Positions 10,152 through 25,100 of a DNA stretch of 64,000 nucleotides are shown piece by piece (position 1 is the first letter of the stretch; each line of letters opens with the position of its first letter). Origin of the DNA: Axinella damicornis (lineage: Eukaryota; Porifera; Demospongiae; Axinellida; Axinellidae); assembly GCA_963931865.1 (NCBI GenBank), contig OZ007517.1, positions 9,372,038 to 9,436,037 on the forward strand, read 5' to 3'. The position numbers and the translations under genes were made by a program. The notes under the pieces were generated by a model. The model saw only the letters and a program-made list of their open reading frames with translations. It was not told where the DNA came from and did no database searches.

Positions 10152-13100
10152 ATGAGCGACTTGACCGGAGAGCAGTTCGGACCGAGACGACCTCCGCTGT
10201 CTGTGACCATAAAGGCGATTCTTGAGAGATACCCAGATGGCCAGATCTTCAAGGTACGCTAGCTACATGTAGCTACCTCCCTGTTTGCGGTTCGTTGAGT
10301 GTGCTCACAGACTAAGCTGTCCGTGTTTATTTCCTCAGGAGATTATTCAGAACGCGGACGACGCTGGAGCGAAGACGGTGAAGTTTTACCTCGACAGCAG
10401 GCAGCACGAGAGTACATCGCTCGTAGATCCCGCCTTGGCACCCTTCCAGGGACCAGCGCTGTTGGCCTACAATGATGCGCAGTTCACCGCTGAGGACTGG
10501 GAGGGCATACAGAACTTGCAGCGTAGCGTCAAGGCAGAGGATCCCTTCAAAGTGGGGAAATTTGGGATCGGATTCAACTCGGTGTACCACATCACAGGTT
10601 CGATGTAGCTATTCGCGCGGTAGCTATTCAGAAGAGGTGCAATGCATTGTGTAGCTAGCTACTTGTTGATGGGATCCCATGACACGCCGAGTTGTAGTGT
10701 CATTTCAACTTTGCTGTAGCTAGCTAGCTGGGCAGCTGCAGCATAGGAATTCTGTAACCAAGATGTGGGCTGTAATTTCTATCGTACTAGTGTGGGCAAG
10801 TATGCTGCTAAAAAAATGACGTAAACAACATTAAAAATGTATTGAAAAGTAAGGAAACAAGGTAGGGATAATAGCATAAAGCAGTTCAGTATACAATCCC
10901 ACTAGTCTTTATGATTATGCATGAATTATGCTGAGTGAATTAGCGTGAGGCTCTGAATGGGGGATCTATTTCTCACAATATACGTATGTACATGCGTGAG
11001 TACGTACGTACCAGTACATGCCACATTCAGGAATGTTGATAGCTAACACTTACAGTAATGTTGCGGTTTTCCTGCTGACAACTTCAGTTTATTTTCCAAT
11101 GAGGACTCGACGGTATGAGAATTACCTTGAGACTCGATCAGATCAGTGGATGAGTGTGCAGTGCTCCAGGGCTTGCAGAGTTTGAGCCGCTGCATATTGA
11201 GTCGAACAGTGAGCGCTGTCGACATCTGTCTCAATATCTCACGTAGCCAGAGGCTGGGGTACAAGCGAGTGGGGTGCTCAGGGCTTGCGGAGAACAGTGG
11301 GCATAATCTTAAATTTATCTCAGCTCAACGCTCTCAAACTCACAATAGCTATGATCATGTAGATAAGCACGTGGTCAGGTCACACGTAGGCATGTGGCAC
11401 GCACTCGAGGCATGATGGAGATGAAATGTTAAGTTTGTACATACCGTATGTCATCAGCTTGCATCATACCATAAATACACTCTTGTGAAAATAAAAGAAA
11501 GTTTTTGCGTCATTGATGAAGCTAAGTTCCAGGCACGCGTGCACGAAAACCTGGCACAGTCGTAGGGTCAAAGCTTACTGGAATGAACTCCCATCAGTAT
11601 GCGTTGAAAGCGAGTCCATGGTCATCGTTATAACGTTGCTAGTAGATTGCAACATTGAAGTTTCACACGGCTATAGTATGTGATATGCTCCACATGCACT
11701 GTACAAATGAAGAAATGGTGCATGCATCGCATTTACTGTAACCTCCCCCCAATAACCATTATTGCTGGATACCTGACCTTGAGAATCAGGAATGAAAGCA
11801 TTTTAATGCATGAAGAAAACGGTGTTGGTCCCAAAGCTCTAGCTGCTTAGGAACATTAAAAGCCAGGGTCTAATTGCGGAAATACCGTGTGGTGGGAAAA
11901 ATTGGCAGACACGTGACAAAAAATTGCGCTGTCCTAAGCCTCATGGTTGATTCCGGTATGATTTGCAATCTATACACTGAGAAAAGTGTCTAGCGGCGTT
12001 GGCTGGACTGTTTTCGGTGGCACACCTTCCCATCCTTGCCCTCTCCTCTGGTGTGTACTCGCTGTACTTCCGTCGGCTTCATGACCATCTTGGAGAATGT
12101 AGGCTATGGTTTGCTTCCTCAGAGCATTACTGGCACACAATTCCTTTCTAGAGAGAGAAATTGTGTTCTCTCTCGAAGTACATGTACTGATATGGTACAG
12201 TACCATTATCATACTTCGACCAACACATGAACACTGCACGCAACTACCCTGATCTAAGTGGCTAGCCGGCTGGGGTCATGGGGATTAATATTGGCGGAAT
12301 TTAATTTGGCAGTTTGCCTAGACCACCAAATCATCAAATTAAAGCCCCTGCCAGATTTCCCGCTATATGCGGTGTACTGAGAAAGCTAATGGCAGTGTAT
12401 AATAACAAGCAAGGGAAAGTCTTCCGGTGTGCCTCTCTTCGTGATGTTAATAGCTTCAGTGGTTGTTTGTGTGAATCACTGGCACTGCTCCTGTGAAGAA
12501 TCCAGTGGCAGAATGCCATAGACTCTGTATGGGAGCTAGTTGGCTTCTATAGCAGTATGGCTGATATTCAGCCCTCATCCTCGGGGCTGCACCCGACCCT
12601 TGGGTTCGGTACTGTATAAGCCATACAACACTGACTGCCATGTAGGGTAGTGGTAAGTCATTTCAAGTGATAAAACATGTCTGTTATAGCATAGCAGCCA
12701 TAAAATGAAGGTGCACACAAGGAAACTACATGGTGATTTCATCAATCGTGTACTATGACATGTATGATTATGTCATTGTGTCCATCACCCTCAACTTTAG
12801 AATGTCTAAACAGGAGAGTTCTCCTACTTATGACGTAGCCTTAATGGCCTTAATGCATTAAAACAGTTGTTGGTCTTTGCTAATCCTGACAAACAATGTA
12901 AACGGAGGCCTGTTATAACCGGGTACCGTAGGCGCTCTAGTTATGCGTCCTTTCTAATTCTGCATCAAAATTGAAAGTCTCAAACCAATATAGTGCGTCG
13001 CACTCCTGGGACTAATTTCCTATTATTGCATAATGTGATTATAACGGCAGCATGGCAGCTATCTCGAAAGTGCACACGTACAGTTGAATGGCGAAGAGGG

Positions 13101-16100
13101 TGCATCACATCACTGCATGTGAACGTTGATGTATAAAGACACAGTTGCGATATGGCTGGGAATTCAGTGAAGGTACGAGAAAGCAACTCACTTATATGTA
13201 TTCTGTGCCCCAGGATACGGACGCCCCGTGTAGGAGAAAAGGCAGTGACAGTCCGACAACCGGGAATAAATACAACCGCTATGAATAGTCTTGTCTACAC
13301 CCGTCTAACTAGCGAGGTGTTTTCTAATCATGCATCGAACTTCGTTGCCGTTTGGCTGACCGAATTTCTGTTGTTGCTTTACATTTCTATTTTTGAGTGA
13401 GGCATAATTAGAGCGCCTACGATAGGTACAGATAGTCAATTTTGAATAAGTAATATTTATATACCACTTTGCCGTGCATTACGGGTTTTAGTGCACGAGG
13501 GCAATCTAGTTAACGGTCGAGGGCGAGATAATGCACGAGCCGAAGGCGAGTGCATTATCCGCCCGAGACCGTTAACTAGATTGCCCGAGTGCACTAAAGC
13601 CCGTAATGCACGGCAAAGTGGTATCTAAACTACTTAGTGCAACTCACCGACCCGAGACAGCCTTTGATCTTTGAAAAGTGTGCATTATCTAGATAATGCA
13701 CACTAAAGTGTGCAATAAGCGATTTAATGCTCCGTCATGTGATCGATTCTGAGGCGTCTGATTCGTTGAGGGTCACGTGAGTAGCACTAAGTTGTTTCGC
13801 ATTATATAGTGTTGTTCTAAACTGTAAGTCCATAAAAGGAATGCTTTAGGCTATCTACAGTCCTGGGTGTATAAACTTGGTGTCCAAAAAGAATGCACAA
13901 GTGCAAAACAAACAATTGACAGTTTGGACAGTAATTGTAAGCACTCATATTTGGACATGTCATCTAGGAGTGAAGGCCTCATCAAATTGCAGTGTTCAGA
14001 ATCATATACGTACGTAGGTATTGTACTCCATGTCAAGGATGAAGCTGTCTTTTTCATGCTGATGTGTGGTATATTATATGGTATACTAGTGGAATGCAGG
14101 ACATTGGAGGGCGAGCCTGAGCGAAGTGGCATATGCATGTGCGTGCAGGACATGCAAGGAGCAGTTGCATTCACATGATCATCATCAGAATGTGACCGGG
14201 CAATGAGCACAGAAATTATGACACTCTTGAAACATACACTCGTGCGCACATCACAGCAACTGTGAGTCAGGTTAGCGTTTATAGCCAGCTAGCTAGCTGA
14301 AGCAGTCCTAGCAGCAACGTCACCGGCCATGGCGGTACATGTAGGTCCACGAGCATGTTGATGGTGCTCTAGCCAATGTCCACGAGTGGTCTCCGTCTTT
14401 GTTGTCGCCATCGTTCGTCGAACAGGTAGCTATGGACGGTTCGTCGAGTTCGTTGAATTTGAATATTATTGTGCACGTGCAAGTGAGATTCGCTGATTTA
14501 AAATTTTACGGTAACTGCAAGATCCAACCAACCAAACATACAACACACATACACACGCACAGCGCAATGAAGTCACGCTAGTGTGGGGCTCGCTCAGGCT
14601 CGCCCCAATTAGGCTGTTATGCTGATTCAAACTCCTCAGGACTGAGACATGTACACTAGTAGCACAGCACTAGTAGTGATGTGTTTAGGCTTGTTTGAAA
14701 TTTGGGTCACCTAGTAAACGAACCATGACGATCACAAGTGAGAAATATAATTGTGCGGAAAGTGGGTTCTTTTGTTCTGTTACTATATAGGTATATAGCC
14801 TTTGCTGAGTCGTAAACAACATGTACCAAACCACAAGTCACATGCCTGTGCCCAAGCGTAAATTGACTAGGCTGTAGGTTGGTTGCATTAGTCGGGAAGT
14901 CATTGTGGCAGTAATGATGACGTGTACAAATGCTTAAACAGTTGTTTACTAGTCCTGGATAGAGTTTGTGTCTAGTTTGTCATATGCCCCTATCTGACAG
15001 ACAACAAGCACTTCAAGCAAGAAAGAGAGGGGTGCAAAGTTTGGTTGTTTTCATTACCACCTTTAGCAAAGTTGTACCATCAAGGATGGACATCTGCTAA
15101 GCTGTAACCACCAAGTGAATGTCTAGTCGGGGCCATGAAGATGTCACACCACAGGGGAGATATGAGTCACACCATATATGGAGATATGAGTCACACCATA
15201 TATGGAGATATGAGTCACACCATATATGGAGATATGAGTAAACAACTAAAAAGTGACTTGCCACTTAGTAGTCATGTGTAGCAATCTCAAGTAATCTTGT
15301 GCTGGTTACAATCTCATGCACTTGGACTTAGGAGACCGTATTGAAATAGGCACAAACAGTGTATAAAGGGCAGGATGAAGCCTTTTATGACCATTCCGAA
15401 GTTATACAGCGCTGTATGGTGGCAGTTATTCGCACTCAAGGGTTGTCCTTTCGAGGACTGTTCAGCCTAGCCATAAAAATAATGCCTCCTAGAGTCCGAG
15501 ATGGCATGTCTCCAACTGTACGTTGAGTCAAGTTGCTGGCAGTCTTCACACTGGAGATAGTTTGCTGGAATATTTAGCCAGCATACAACGGTTGCAATGT
15601 GAGCTACTATAATGGTGTTTAGTCTACATGTTGACTACCCTCCCTGCTTTGTGTCGAGTAAAATTTGATTTCACTAGCTTAATTCTGTGCCAGAAAAATG
15701 GGGTTGAACAAATTGTCGGACACACCCACCACACGCCGAGCCCGTAACCTTAAGAGAAGTAATTAGCTACATACCAACGTCCATTAGGTTGATATGCATG
15801 TGGAACCATGTTACCATGACAACTAATCTTTTGGCACAGTACCAACTTAGGGCATACACATCGCTAGTAGGCTCATTTTACCAGCACAAGCTCCATTGAT
15901 CCTTCCACCAGACAGATAGTGCTGGAATAGTACACAGCAGTACACCGCTAGTAGGCTCATTGATCCTTCTGCCAGACAGATAGTGCTGGAATAGTACACA
16001 GCAGTACATCGCTAGTAGGCTCAGTGGTGTCATGTTACCAGCACAAGCTCCATTGATCCTTCCGCCAGACAGATAGTGCTGGAATAGTACACAGCAGTGC

Positions 16101-19100
16101 ACCGCTAGTAGGCTCAGTGGTGTCATGTTACCAACACAAGCTCCATTGATCCTACCGCCAGACAGTACGAAGTATATACACAGCAGTGCACCGCTAGTAG
16201 GCTCAGTGGCCTCAGTGGCCTCAGTGGCGCCACGTTATCATAGCAAGCTCCATTGATCCTTCCACCAGACAGTACAAAGTAGTGCTGGAATACTCAGAAC
16301 CACACTTGTGGTTTTAGTTACATTCAAACTGTTAGTGGTTTCCTAAGCAAGTTGTGCTGACATATTCATATTCATAGTTTCATTTCACCTGAATTTACAA
16401 CCCAGCCATTGGGTGCTGGGATGGTCCTTCTGAGAAGGGATGGTATTCTCCAAATCTGACATGCCACATATGGTTGCAGCTCAGTGGACCATCCAATACT
16501 GTCTGGTGGGAGATTTGTAGGGCATTTTTCTGGAGTAGAATAGGACACGTCATATGCATGACCCATGATCATCTCCAGTTTGAGGTTGCAAGTTATGCCT
16601 CTCTACTTGGCAACAATGACCAACAAGGCTGTTGTTTTGGTTGAAGTCCATATTTATATTTAGCTGTATCTGTGGCAAACAATCTTACTGAATCTCCAGC
16701 ATAGATTGTAAACAAAGTAAGAGATGGTGGTGCGTATTACAGTCTGGCAAACCTGTACTCATATAATGCCTGTCTATACATGCAGAGTTCACTGCCATAG
16801 TTGCAGTTACACAGGTTTTGCGGTCCATGTGACATTCAGGAAATTCATGCATGTGACACCTTGCAGCCATTGTGGCAAAGCAGTTGAATGCAAGTTAATG
16901 TGTTGTGGTGAAGCATGCGCCTTAAGACATGACAATAGTGGGTTTCTCACTAGATGTGTATGTGCACAAGGCTGCCTCAAACACATGTAGCTGCTTTGTT
17001 TCTCACCACCTCATGATCAACATCTGGTATGTATCATGATGGCTTGAACTGGCTGGAGAATTTGGCAAGAATCAACAAGGTCACAATTTAATTGGAACGC
17101 TTTCAGCCTTTTATTGGTTAGGAATGACTTGTACGGACCTCAGAAATGACCTGCCTTCCTTATAGGGCCATAGGACCATGGCTTCTCTACAGTAATGTGA
17201 TTGCAATACATGTTAATGGGTGTTTACTCTATGCATGTGTATGCTAACAATCACGTCTGCACATGAATGTGCACTTCACATAGCTTAGCCTCGTTCCCAG
17301 GCCGTCTGCCAGTCGCACGCGCATCACATATTTGTGAACTTTGGACCCTTGTCAGATAGCTGGCAGAAGGCCTGGTACCACTCCTACGTCATTTACATTA
17401 AGTGGACACGGTTTCATGTAAAATGGCGGCGTGCCAGAAGTTCACGGGCTAACGGCAGGTTTCCTAGCGAGTTATTGTTGGCTTTTACGCTACCGTGGTG
17501 GACCGCTGGAGGCGTCAGGTATGGAACTCCTTGTTGTACGGTTGTAGTAGCCTAGGTAACTACAATAGCTTACCTCCATAGTACTACCAAGTGCTTGGAA
17601 CGCCTGAGTTGTTGAACGTTAGTGCATGCTGTATTCCCGTTAGCGCTGAGTTGGCATCAAGTTGCTGTCTTCGTGGTATCAATAACTTGCTAGGAAACCT
17701 GCCGTTAGCCCGTGAACTTCTGGCACGCTGCCATTTTACATGAAACCGTGTCCCAAACCGTGTCCGCTTAATGTAAATGACGTAGGAGTGGTACCAGGCC
17801 TTCTGCCAGCTATCTGACAAGGGTTCAAAGGTCACGAATATGCGATGCACGCGCAACTGGCAGACGGCCTGGGAACGAGGCTACACATAGCTCATACAAT
17901 AAAGAGAGGATCGCAATTATCCTCCTAGTGAGTATGATATGGCTTGCTTCCATCTCACCTGACCTGCACACAGATTCAACCTTCAGTGGTTGCCAAGGAA
18001 GTAAAAATGGACTGGCTAATTACATGACTGTTTATACTCCTCCAGGAATTGACACATAAGCTCTTTTGGTCACCATGCACCTGTGTACAAATGCGAATAT
18101 GAAAATGAAACCAACAGCTGCACTAATGGTGTAATTCCAAACTTCCCCATATCTCATAGTTCATCGAAAATGATGATATATATCTGTTCCTAATAGCCAA
18201 GTATTGTGTGCATAAGGAATTTGAGTTTGGTAAAGGGTCAGTGAAAACAACATACCGTAGAGTACATATCAAGCGCCCACCCCCCTCTTCATGCGAAAGT
18301 TACTGCACAGGGTCCAAAAGCAGTGTAGTAAGGGCCCACCTATCACAAAAGTTTTGAGCACCATTTCTTACCCTCTGGGTGAGGTTGTGCATTCAAAAAG
18401 GCCGATTTACAGTGAAGTATGAACTACGGCGTGCTTTCTCTGTCGAGCATTTCTTCTCAAGGACTTCGCAAAAACGCGCAATCAATTTCCTAGCTGAAAA
18501 ATGGACTTATATATTCATAGCCGGTCATTGATATTCACAGCTTACCGCAGCGCTTGTTGTTTATACAGTGCTGAATGGGTGGGCGGATACTACATGCTGA
18601 GTACGCATCTAGCGCCCACCCCCCTGTTCAGTGGCGTTCTAATGTCCCCAAACCCTGGGCGCTTAATACTCTACGGTACCATAGATCGGGAAATTTTGCT
18701 GTAATTAATGCTGCATAACAACATAACAATGTCAAATAATGATTCTGCTTGACGTGTGAGTTTTCATTCGAGTGTTGAATCGAAGTACAAGTATGGCTCT
18801 GCTGTGCTACTAGAAACCTGTCGATGGTGTTCCCGATCCTGGAAGATCACTGAGCTCTTCTATACCAGCCCAAGCGCGTGATCGCGGAAGCAAACTTCTG
18901 AAGACAGTTTGAACTGCAGACCGAGAAAGACGGGTGAAATATTTCGAGGTAAGTAGCCGATGGCAGTTCCCAGTGATACAGCATGGGTGTCTGCTGCATT
19001 CCCTTGCTTGCGCTGATGCTCCAGCTCCTCTCCATGGCGACATGGTATCCAGTCCCGGGAATGCGCACGTGTACACGTGAACAAAATTTTCGTGTGGTTT

Positions 19101-22100
19101 AATCTTTTTCGGTGTGCTGGAGCGACGATGATGTAAAATTAACAGGTGAAATTTATTTTTACGCAAAAATTTCCCAATCTACAGTATGCACAAACCTATT
19201 AAAACTTATGCATTTCGATATCGTAAAGAGTATGAATGGCAGCGTGTACAGTCAACCATAATTATTGTTTCCTCTTGACGCAGATCTTCCTGTGATCATC
19301 AGTGGAGACAAGTTGGCCTATATGGAGCCTCAGGAGAAGATATGGCGTGGAGAATCAGGACAGTCCTATCCTATTAGAGAAATTTGTGCACGAAACAAAC
19401 GTGATAGTCTAGCACCATTTAAGGGTGTAGCCGGATATTCTGTTCAAGCAGGAATCTATCCAGGCACACTCTTTCGTTTCCCGCTACGTAATACTCCTTC
19501 TGATCTTTCTGAAAATCTCTACACAATTCAGAAGTTACAGGACCTGCTTGTTGCCATCAGAGAAGAAGCAAAGTTTTTGCTTCTTTTCCTCCGCTCTGTT
19601 CAAGAGATTGAGGTCTATGAAATATCACAGAAAGGGAAGCAAATGTTCATTCAGCGTACATTTCAAGTAGCAATACAAGAAAAAGATGCCATAGCCCGCA
19701 AGCGGAAGGATTTCATGGTAAAACTGCAAGCAGCCAGTGCTCAGGCAAGGCCACCACCATACTGCATCACTAGTTCAGTGGAACTGGTGACAGATTTCCA
19801 TGTGAAAGTAACTGACCACTCCAGTCATACCACAACAGTCAGCCACTGGCTGGTTGCTAACCAGGTTGGCCCACAGAATCAAAGTGAACAAAGTGCTCTT
19901 GACTCTGCTGCAAAGCAGCATGTTTTCCCTTGGGTGGGAGTAGCACTGGAGCTAAACCGTGGCTCAACCTCTCCCACTTCTCCAGGTGGGCGTATCTTCT
20001 GCTTTCTTCCAATGCCCACTGAAGCTTCTTGCTTCCTCCCTGTGCACGTCAATGGTACCTTTGCCCTAAACGATGATCGCAGAACTCTCAAATGGCCAGG
20101 TACTGAGAGAAAAAATGACCCTGCAGCTGACTGGAACAAGACACTGGTAAGTGAGCTCCTCCCCCCATGCTATGCCCGACTGCTCATGGAAGCCAAGAAA
20201 CACCTTCGCCCAGAGCAGTTTTACGAAGCCTGGCCTGAGATAGACGAAGTGACGAGCACACCCTGGAAGGGGCTCCTGCTTCCCTTGTTCAGATTGCTCT
20301 TCAAAGAGGCAGTGGTTTGGACAAGCGGAGAGGGAACCTTTGGAGGCCAGTGGATTGCATTAGCACATGGTACTTTCATACCACAAGGTAGCAGTCTGTC
20401 CTCCGTGGTGCACAGTGCGCTGTCCAACTGTGATATCAAGCTAGTAAAAGTACCTGATAGAGTTTGGGATGGCATTGCTCTGAAATGCACGGACTGCCGT
20501 GTTCAGTTATTATCTCCCAGCATAGCTCGAAGTGCATTGAGATCCCACCCTGGTAGTTACCAGGATTCTGATGCTCCCAGCAAATTTGATCTTCTCGGGT
20601 ACTGCTTGTCAGACGAAAACTACTCGGATCTTGATGGGCTTACACTTCTTCCCTTAGCTGATGGACGTTTTATTGATTTCAAGGTGCCTTATCTGTCACT
20701 TTTCTCACACATGAGAGTCAAGGAGCGATACATCTGCAGTGATGAATATCCTCGTGATCTTCTCCCCAACATTGATAACCTGTTGGTGGATCTTCAGGAA
20801 AACGTGGAACTTCGGGCTAGTTTACAGAGTGTGGCTTCTTCTCAGCAAACACAGCTTCGGAACTTGAGTGTGCAGTTGGTGGCACAACTTCTCTCAGAGT
20901 GCTTTCCTGCATGGCAGAGAAAAACGTGTGTTTCCATAGCATCATCATCCTCTAACGCTAAGTGGTTCGAGAGATTCTGGAGGTGGGTAAGGCCACATAG
21001 CTTGAAACACTTCACCGATAAGATGGTTCTTCCTCTAACCTCAGAAAGAGGTGAGCCAGGTTTCCAGGTCACCCGCCTCAAGGAAACCTCTTCAGTGGTT
21101 TGCATCTCAGAGGAACACTCCAGTGAGTTGCTGAGTGCACTTACCAAGCTACGTGTTCGCTACACTCAGTCAGATGAATTTCCTTATTTGCACCACCGAA
21201 ACCTTTTCTTGTATCTGAACAGGTTTGATACACGTGGTCTGTTCACAGCCATTACAAATGCATGCCATGGTCATCCTGTGTCACAGCTGCAGAGTGTCAT
21301 GCTGACACCCACGGAAGCGTATAGCCTCCAGCTGTTCCTTTCCACAGGCTCTAAACACATTACTGCAGTGCATGAGAGCGTTCTCCATAACCTTCCTATA
21401 TTCACTGTATTGAATCGGAGCAGACTTTACTCTGTAGCAGAAGCTAAACGCGCTTCATGGCTAGGGAGGGCTATTCTCGAACCAGACAGTTTTGATATTA
21501 GTCCAGAACACTTACCAAAAAATCTGGTTGTGTTTTCACGTTCTCAAAACCAAAGGCGCTTGCTTGATGGCATTGATGCACCAAACCGGATTGACTTTGT
21601 CCTCAACTTCCTATTCCCCATGATCAGTGGTGGTGCATACCCTGATACCATGCTTGATTCCTTAATGGAGGAAGTTCTCCAGTTGTCTGCAATGCTCAAA
21701 TCCCAGTTTCCCTATTCTGGAAGTGAGCTTACATACCAGATCACTAACCTTGCCTTCCTTCGTATCAATCCCTCATCTATTCGCAAGCCTCCTAATCAAC
21801 TTTTTGACCCTACTAAGGAGGACCTCAGAGAACTTTTCAAAGGTGAAGAAGCATTTCCTATTCATCCCTTCAACCATCACCTTCAACATCTTCGTAAGCA
21901 TGGACTACGTCAGACAGTCACGGGCCAAGAGATTGTAGACATTGTTAATTCAATTAGTACCAGGGTGGCCACTTCTCCACAGAAAGTGCCCCCAGTTAGT
22001 GTCTCCAGAGCGAAAGCAGTCCTGAATTACTTGAATGCCAATCCTCATGTGCTGACTGAAAAGGTGATTGTTAGCCGACAGTTTTCCCCACTGAAACAGG

Positions 22101-25100
22101 CTCTGCAAACACTAGCCCAAGTGAGAAGCTGGCTGCCTGTGTACTCAGTTCCTCCCCGAAACTACCCAAAGTATTTGGTTTGGAAGGGAAGATCTTGCAC
22201 CTCACATCTCACATCGCTCAGTGCTCCTGTGCTACTTTGCAATGCTGATGATGCCAGAGTCCTTCCCTTCATTGTGGGCTCACAGATGTTCCTGGTTCAA
22301 AGTTCATCTTCTGAGATATGCTCACTTCTCAACGCTGTATCCGCTGTACCCCTCAGCTATGCAGTAGCTCATCTTCAGCATGTCATCAAGCACTGTTGTG
22401 AAGACGATACAGAGACAATTAGCGACATAGTATACCCAATTTACAAGTATTTGCATGCACACTTCAGTGACCTGCAAACAATGGAACTTCATCCTGACAT
22501 ACGCACCTTCAGATGGATATGGATCGAAAGGCAGCACACATTTTTCAGTCCAAGTGAAGTTGCACTGGAACGAAATAGCACCTTCCGTCAAGACCTGGAA
22601 CCCTATTTGCATGTCCTTCCGTACGGACTTCGGAAGTTCTCCAAGCTGTTTGCCTACTTTGGTGTTGAAAGAAGCTTTTCTGTATCACAAATTGTTTCAG
22701 TTTTGAAGATGATAAAAGATAAGAAAGCCACTGGCCGCCAAACACAATCCATTGTGATCAGCATTCTGAAATGGCTGACAGATGATGGCCAGAAGCCTGC
22801 TGACATCCCTCCTGAAAATCTCTATGTTCCGATTGAAACTCGATCTGGCAAGTTAAAACTAGTGAAAGCCAGTAGTGTTGTCTACAGTGACAATCGCTTC
22901 ATTCAAAACTATCTTACTTCTAATTCTGAATCCGAAGAATCGTACATCTTTGTGAATCACTGCATCAACTCTGAAATGGCACGCAACCTTGGCCTCACTC
23001 CCCTCAGCAGGGACTTTTCTGAAAACACATTTGAGGACACTGGTCAGTATGAGCCCCTCACTGTGCGACTGAAGAACATCCTCAAAGACTACAAAGATGG
23101 GCTGACCATTGTGAAAGAACTACTGCAGAATGCAGATGATGCTGAGGCTACTGAGGTCAACATCTGCTATGATGCTCGCCAGCACACTGTAAAACCTAGG
23201 TCTCTATTCTTTCCGGGGATGCATAATTGCCATGGACCAGCGCTCCTCGTACATAACAATGCAGTTTTCACAGAAAATGATTTCAAGAACATCACAAAGC
23301 TAGCAGCAGCCACAAAAATGGACCAACCCTTAAAAATTGGGAAGTTTGGTGTTGGATTTTGCTCAGTGTATCATATCACAGATATCCCATCTTTTGTCAG
23401 TTGTGAATTCTTGCACATCTTTGATCCAACACTCAAGTATCTTGGCAATGTGGTTAAGGATAGCACAAGGCCAGGTCAGAGGATAAGGTTCACTGACAAG
23501 ATTGTAGCCTCTTCAAAGCAGCTTGCCCCATATGCTGGCTTATATGAGTTTGACCCCAAAACAGAAACACCGTATGATGGAACTATCTTTCGATTTCCCT
23601 TCCGCACTTCGCCCAGTGACATTAGCCACATTGTCTACAATGAAGGACACATTAAACAGCTTGTCACTGACCTTCAAAAGTCTGGATCCAAGCTACTCCT
23701 TTTCCTTAGAAATGTCCAACAAATCACCTTTAGTCGCATTGATGCAGGTGACAGGAAACCAAAGCTGTTGATGAAAGTCAAAAGGAATTATATCAAAGAA
23801 GTGTTGTCAAGGTCGTCTGAATGTTTGGCACACGTTTGCCATATTGGAACAACGTCACTTCCTGAACAGTACTGGCTAGTGTCTTCACACACCTGTGAAA
23901 TTCAACATGGTACACATGAAAAATATGCCACCGCCTCTGTAGCTTGCCTACTGGATAAGAAAACCACAAGTAACAGCTCCAAGAAACAAACTACCAGCTA
24001 CCTTCCAAACCCTGTTAAGGGTGAAGTGTTCTGCTTCCTCCCTTTGGCTCTACAGACTGGACTACCTGTTCATGTGAGCAGTAACTTTGCCGTCATGACT
24101 GACCGCAGGGGGATCCGATCTTCGGATGATGACAGTCAAGTCACAGAGGAGGTGCAGTGGAACACTGACTTAATGGAACAGATCATTCCCGAGGCTTACC
24201 ACTCCCTATTGGAAGCACTGCAGTGCATGTGTGTGCAGGGAAGTGTTCACCAGGAGGCCTACGATTTCTTCTGCCTTTGGCCTCTCAGAGAGTCCCTAAA
24301 AACACATAATCCATGGGACGCCCTCATACACCCATTGTTTGAACTAATTTCATCCAGTGAACTATTCTTTTCAAAGTGCACTGCACAATGGATGACATTA
24401 CTGGACAGCAAATTTCTTTCTCCACACATTCTGTGCCACTCTTCCACTTCCGCCCTGTCTACACCTCAGTGTGTAATCAGTGTAGTGGAAAGGCTTTGTT
24501 TACCAGTGGTGAATCTTCCTGCTCAATATCAGGAGCATCTCTCACCAGACATCGAGTCTTGCACTGTTGATGAGAAGGGTTTCTTAGAAATCTTTTTTGA
24601 TAACATTGATTCTCTTAGGCAGATCCGCAATAAAGTTCTTCGCTGTTTGCTGCTTGCTTTTGCTGTTGATCATGACTCAACAAACCGAAAGAATTATCTG
24701 CAAGACTACCTTGAAAGAAACGAGAGTGTTCCATGTAGTCCAAAGGGGACGGAGCTGAAAAGGTGTAGTGATCTCATTGATCCCAATGCGTACTTCGCAG
24801 GTTTATACGACCCAGAGGAAGGCATGTTTCCCATTAAGGATTTCCCCAAACACAATCTGATTAACACAGCACTTCTTCAGCTGAAAATGATCAGCAAATC
24901 TTTGCCATGGAGCATGCTCACAGACCGGGCCAGGACAATCCAAGGACTGTACACTAAGGACAGGTACAAGACGCTTGAAAGGGTCAGGCTGTTGATAAAA
25001 TGTATTAAGAATAACATTTCACAGTCTACGGATGATGTACTGGACGTTGAAGCCCTTTCGGTGGCAGATGAAGCCCCAGAACTTACAGCGATTAAATTCT

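Larger units (their letters stand above)
10598..19283 (+). other. 8.7-kb intron 2 of sacsin-like gene 1, repeat-filled
   Basis: It has a GT donor after the phase-1 G at 10597 and a CAG acceptor at 19281-19283. The matching intron of gene 2 is only 1.5 kb and not alignable by eye, so this one appears inflated. It contains several inverted-repeat elements (12923-13429, 13461-13624, 17286-17883, 18253-18678), tandem repeats (15157-15239, 15863-16292) and a fragment near 10830-10905 of the family found at 63628-63844. No coding exon recognised. Confidence 0.8.

Noticed and set aside
18810..19166. 118-codon minus-strand open frame next to gene 1 exon 3
   Set aside because: No domain recognised, no splice context; three frames are open together, which suggests composition bias.
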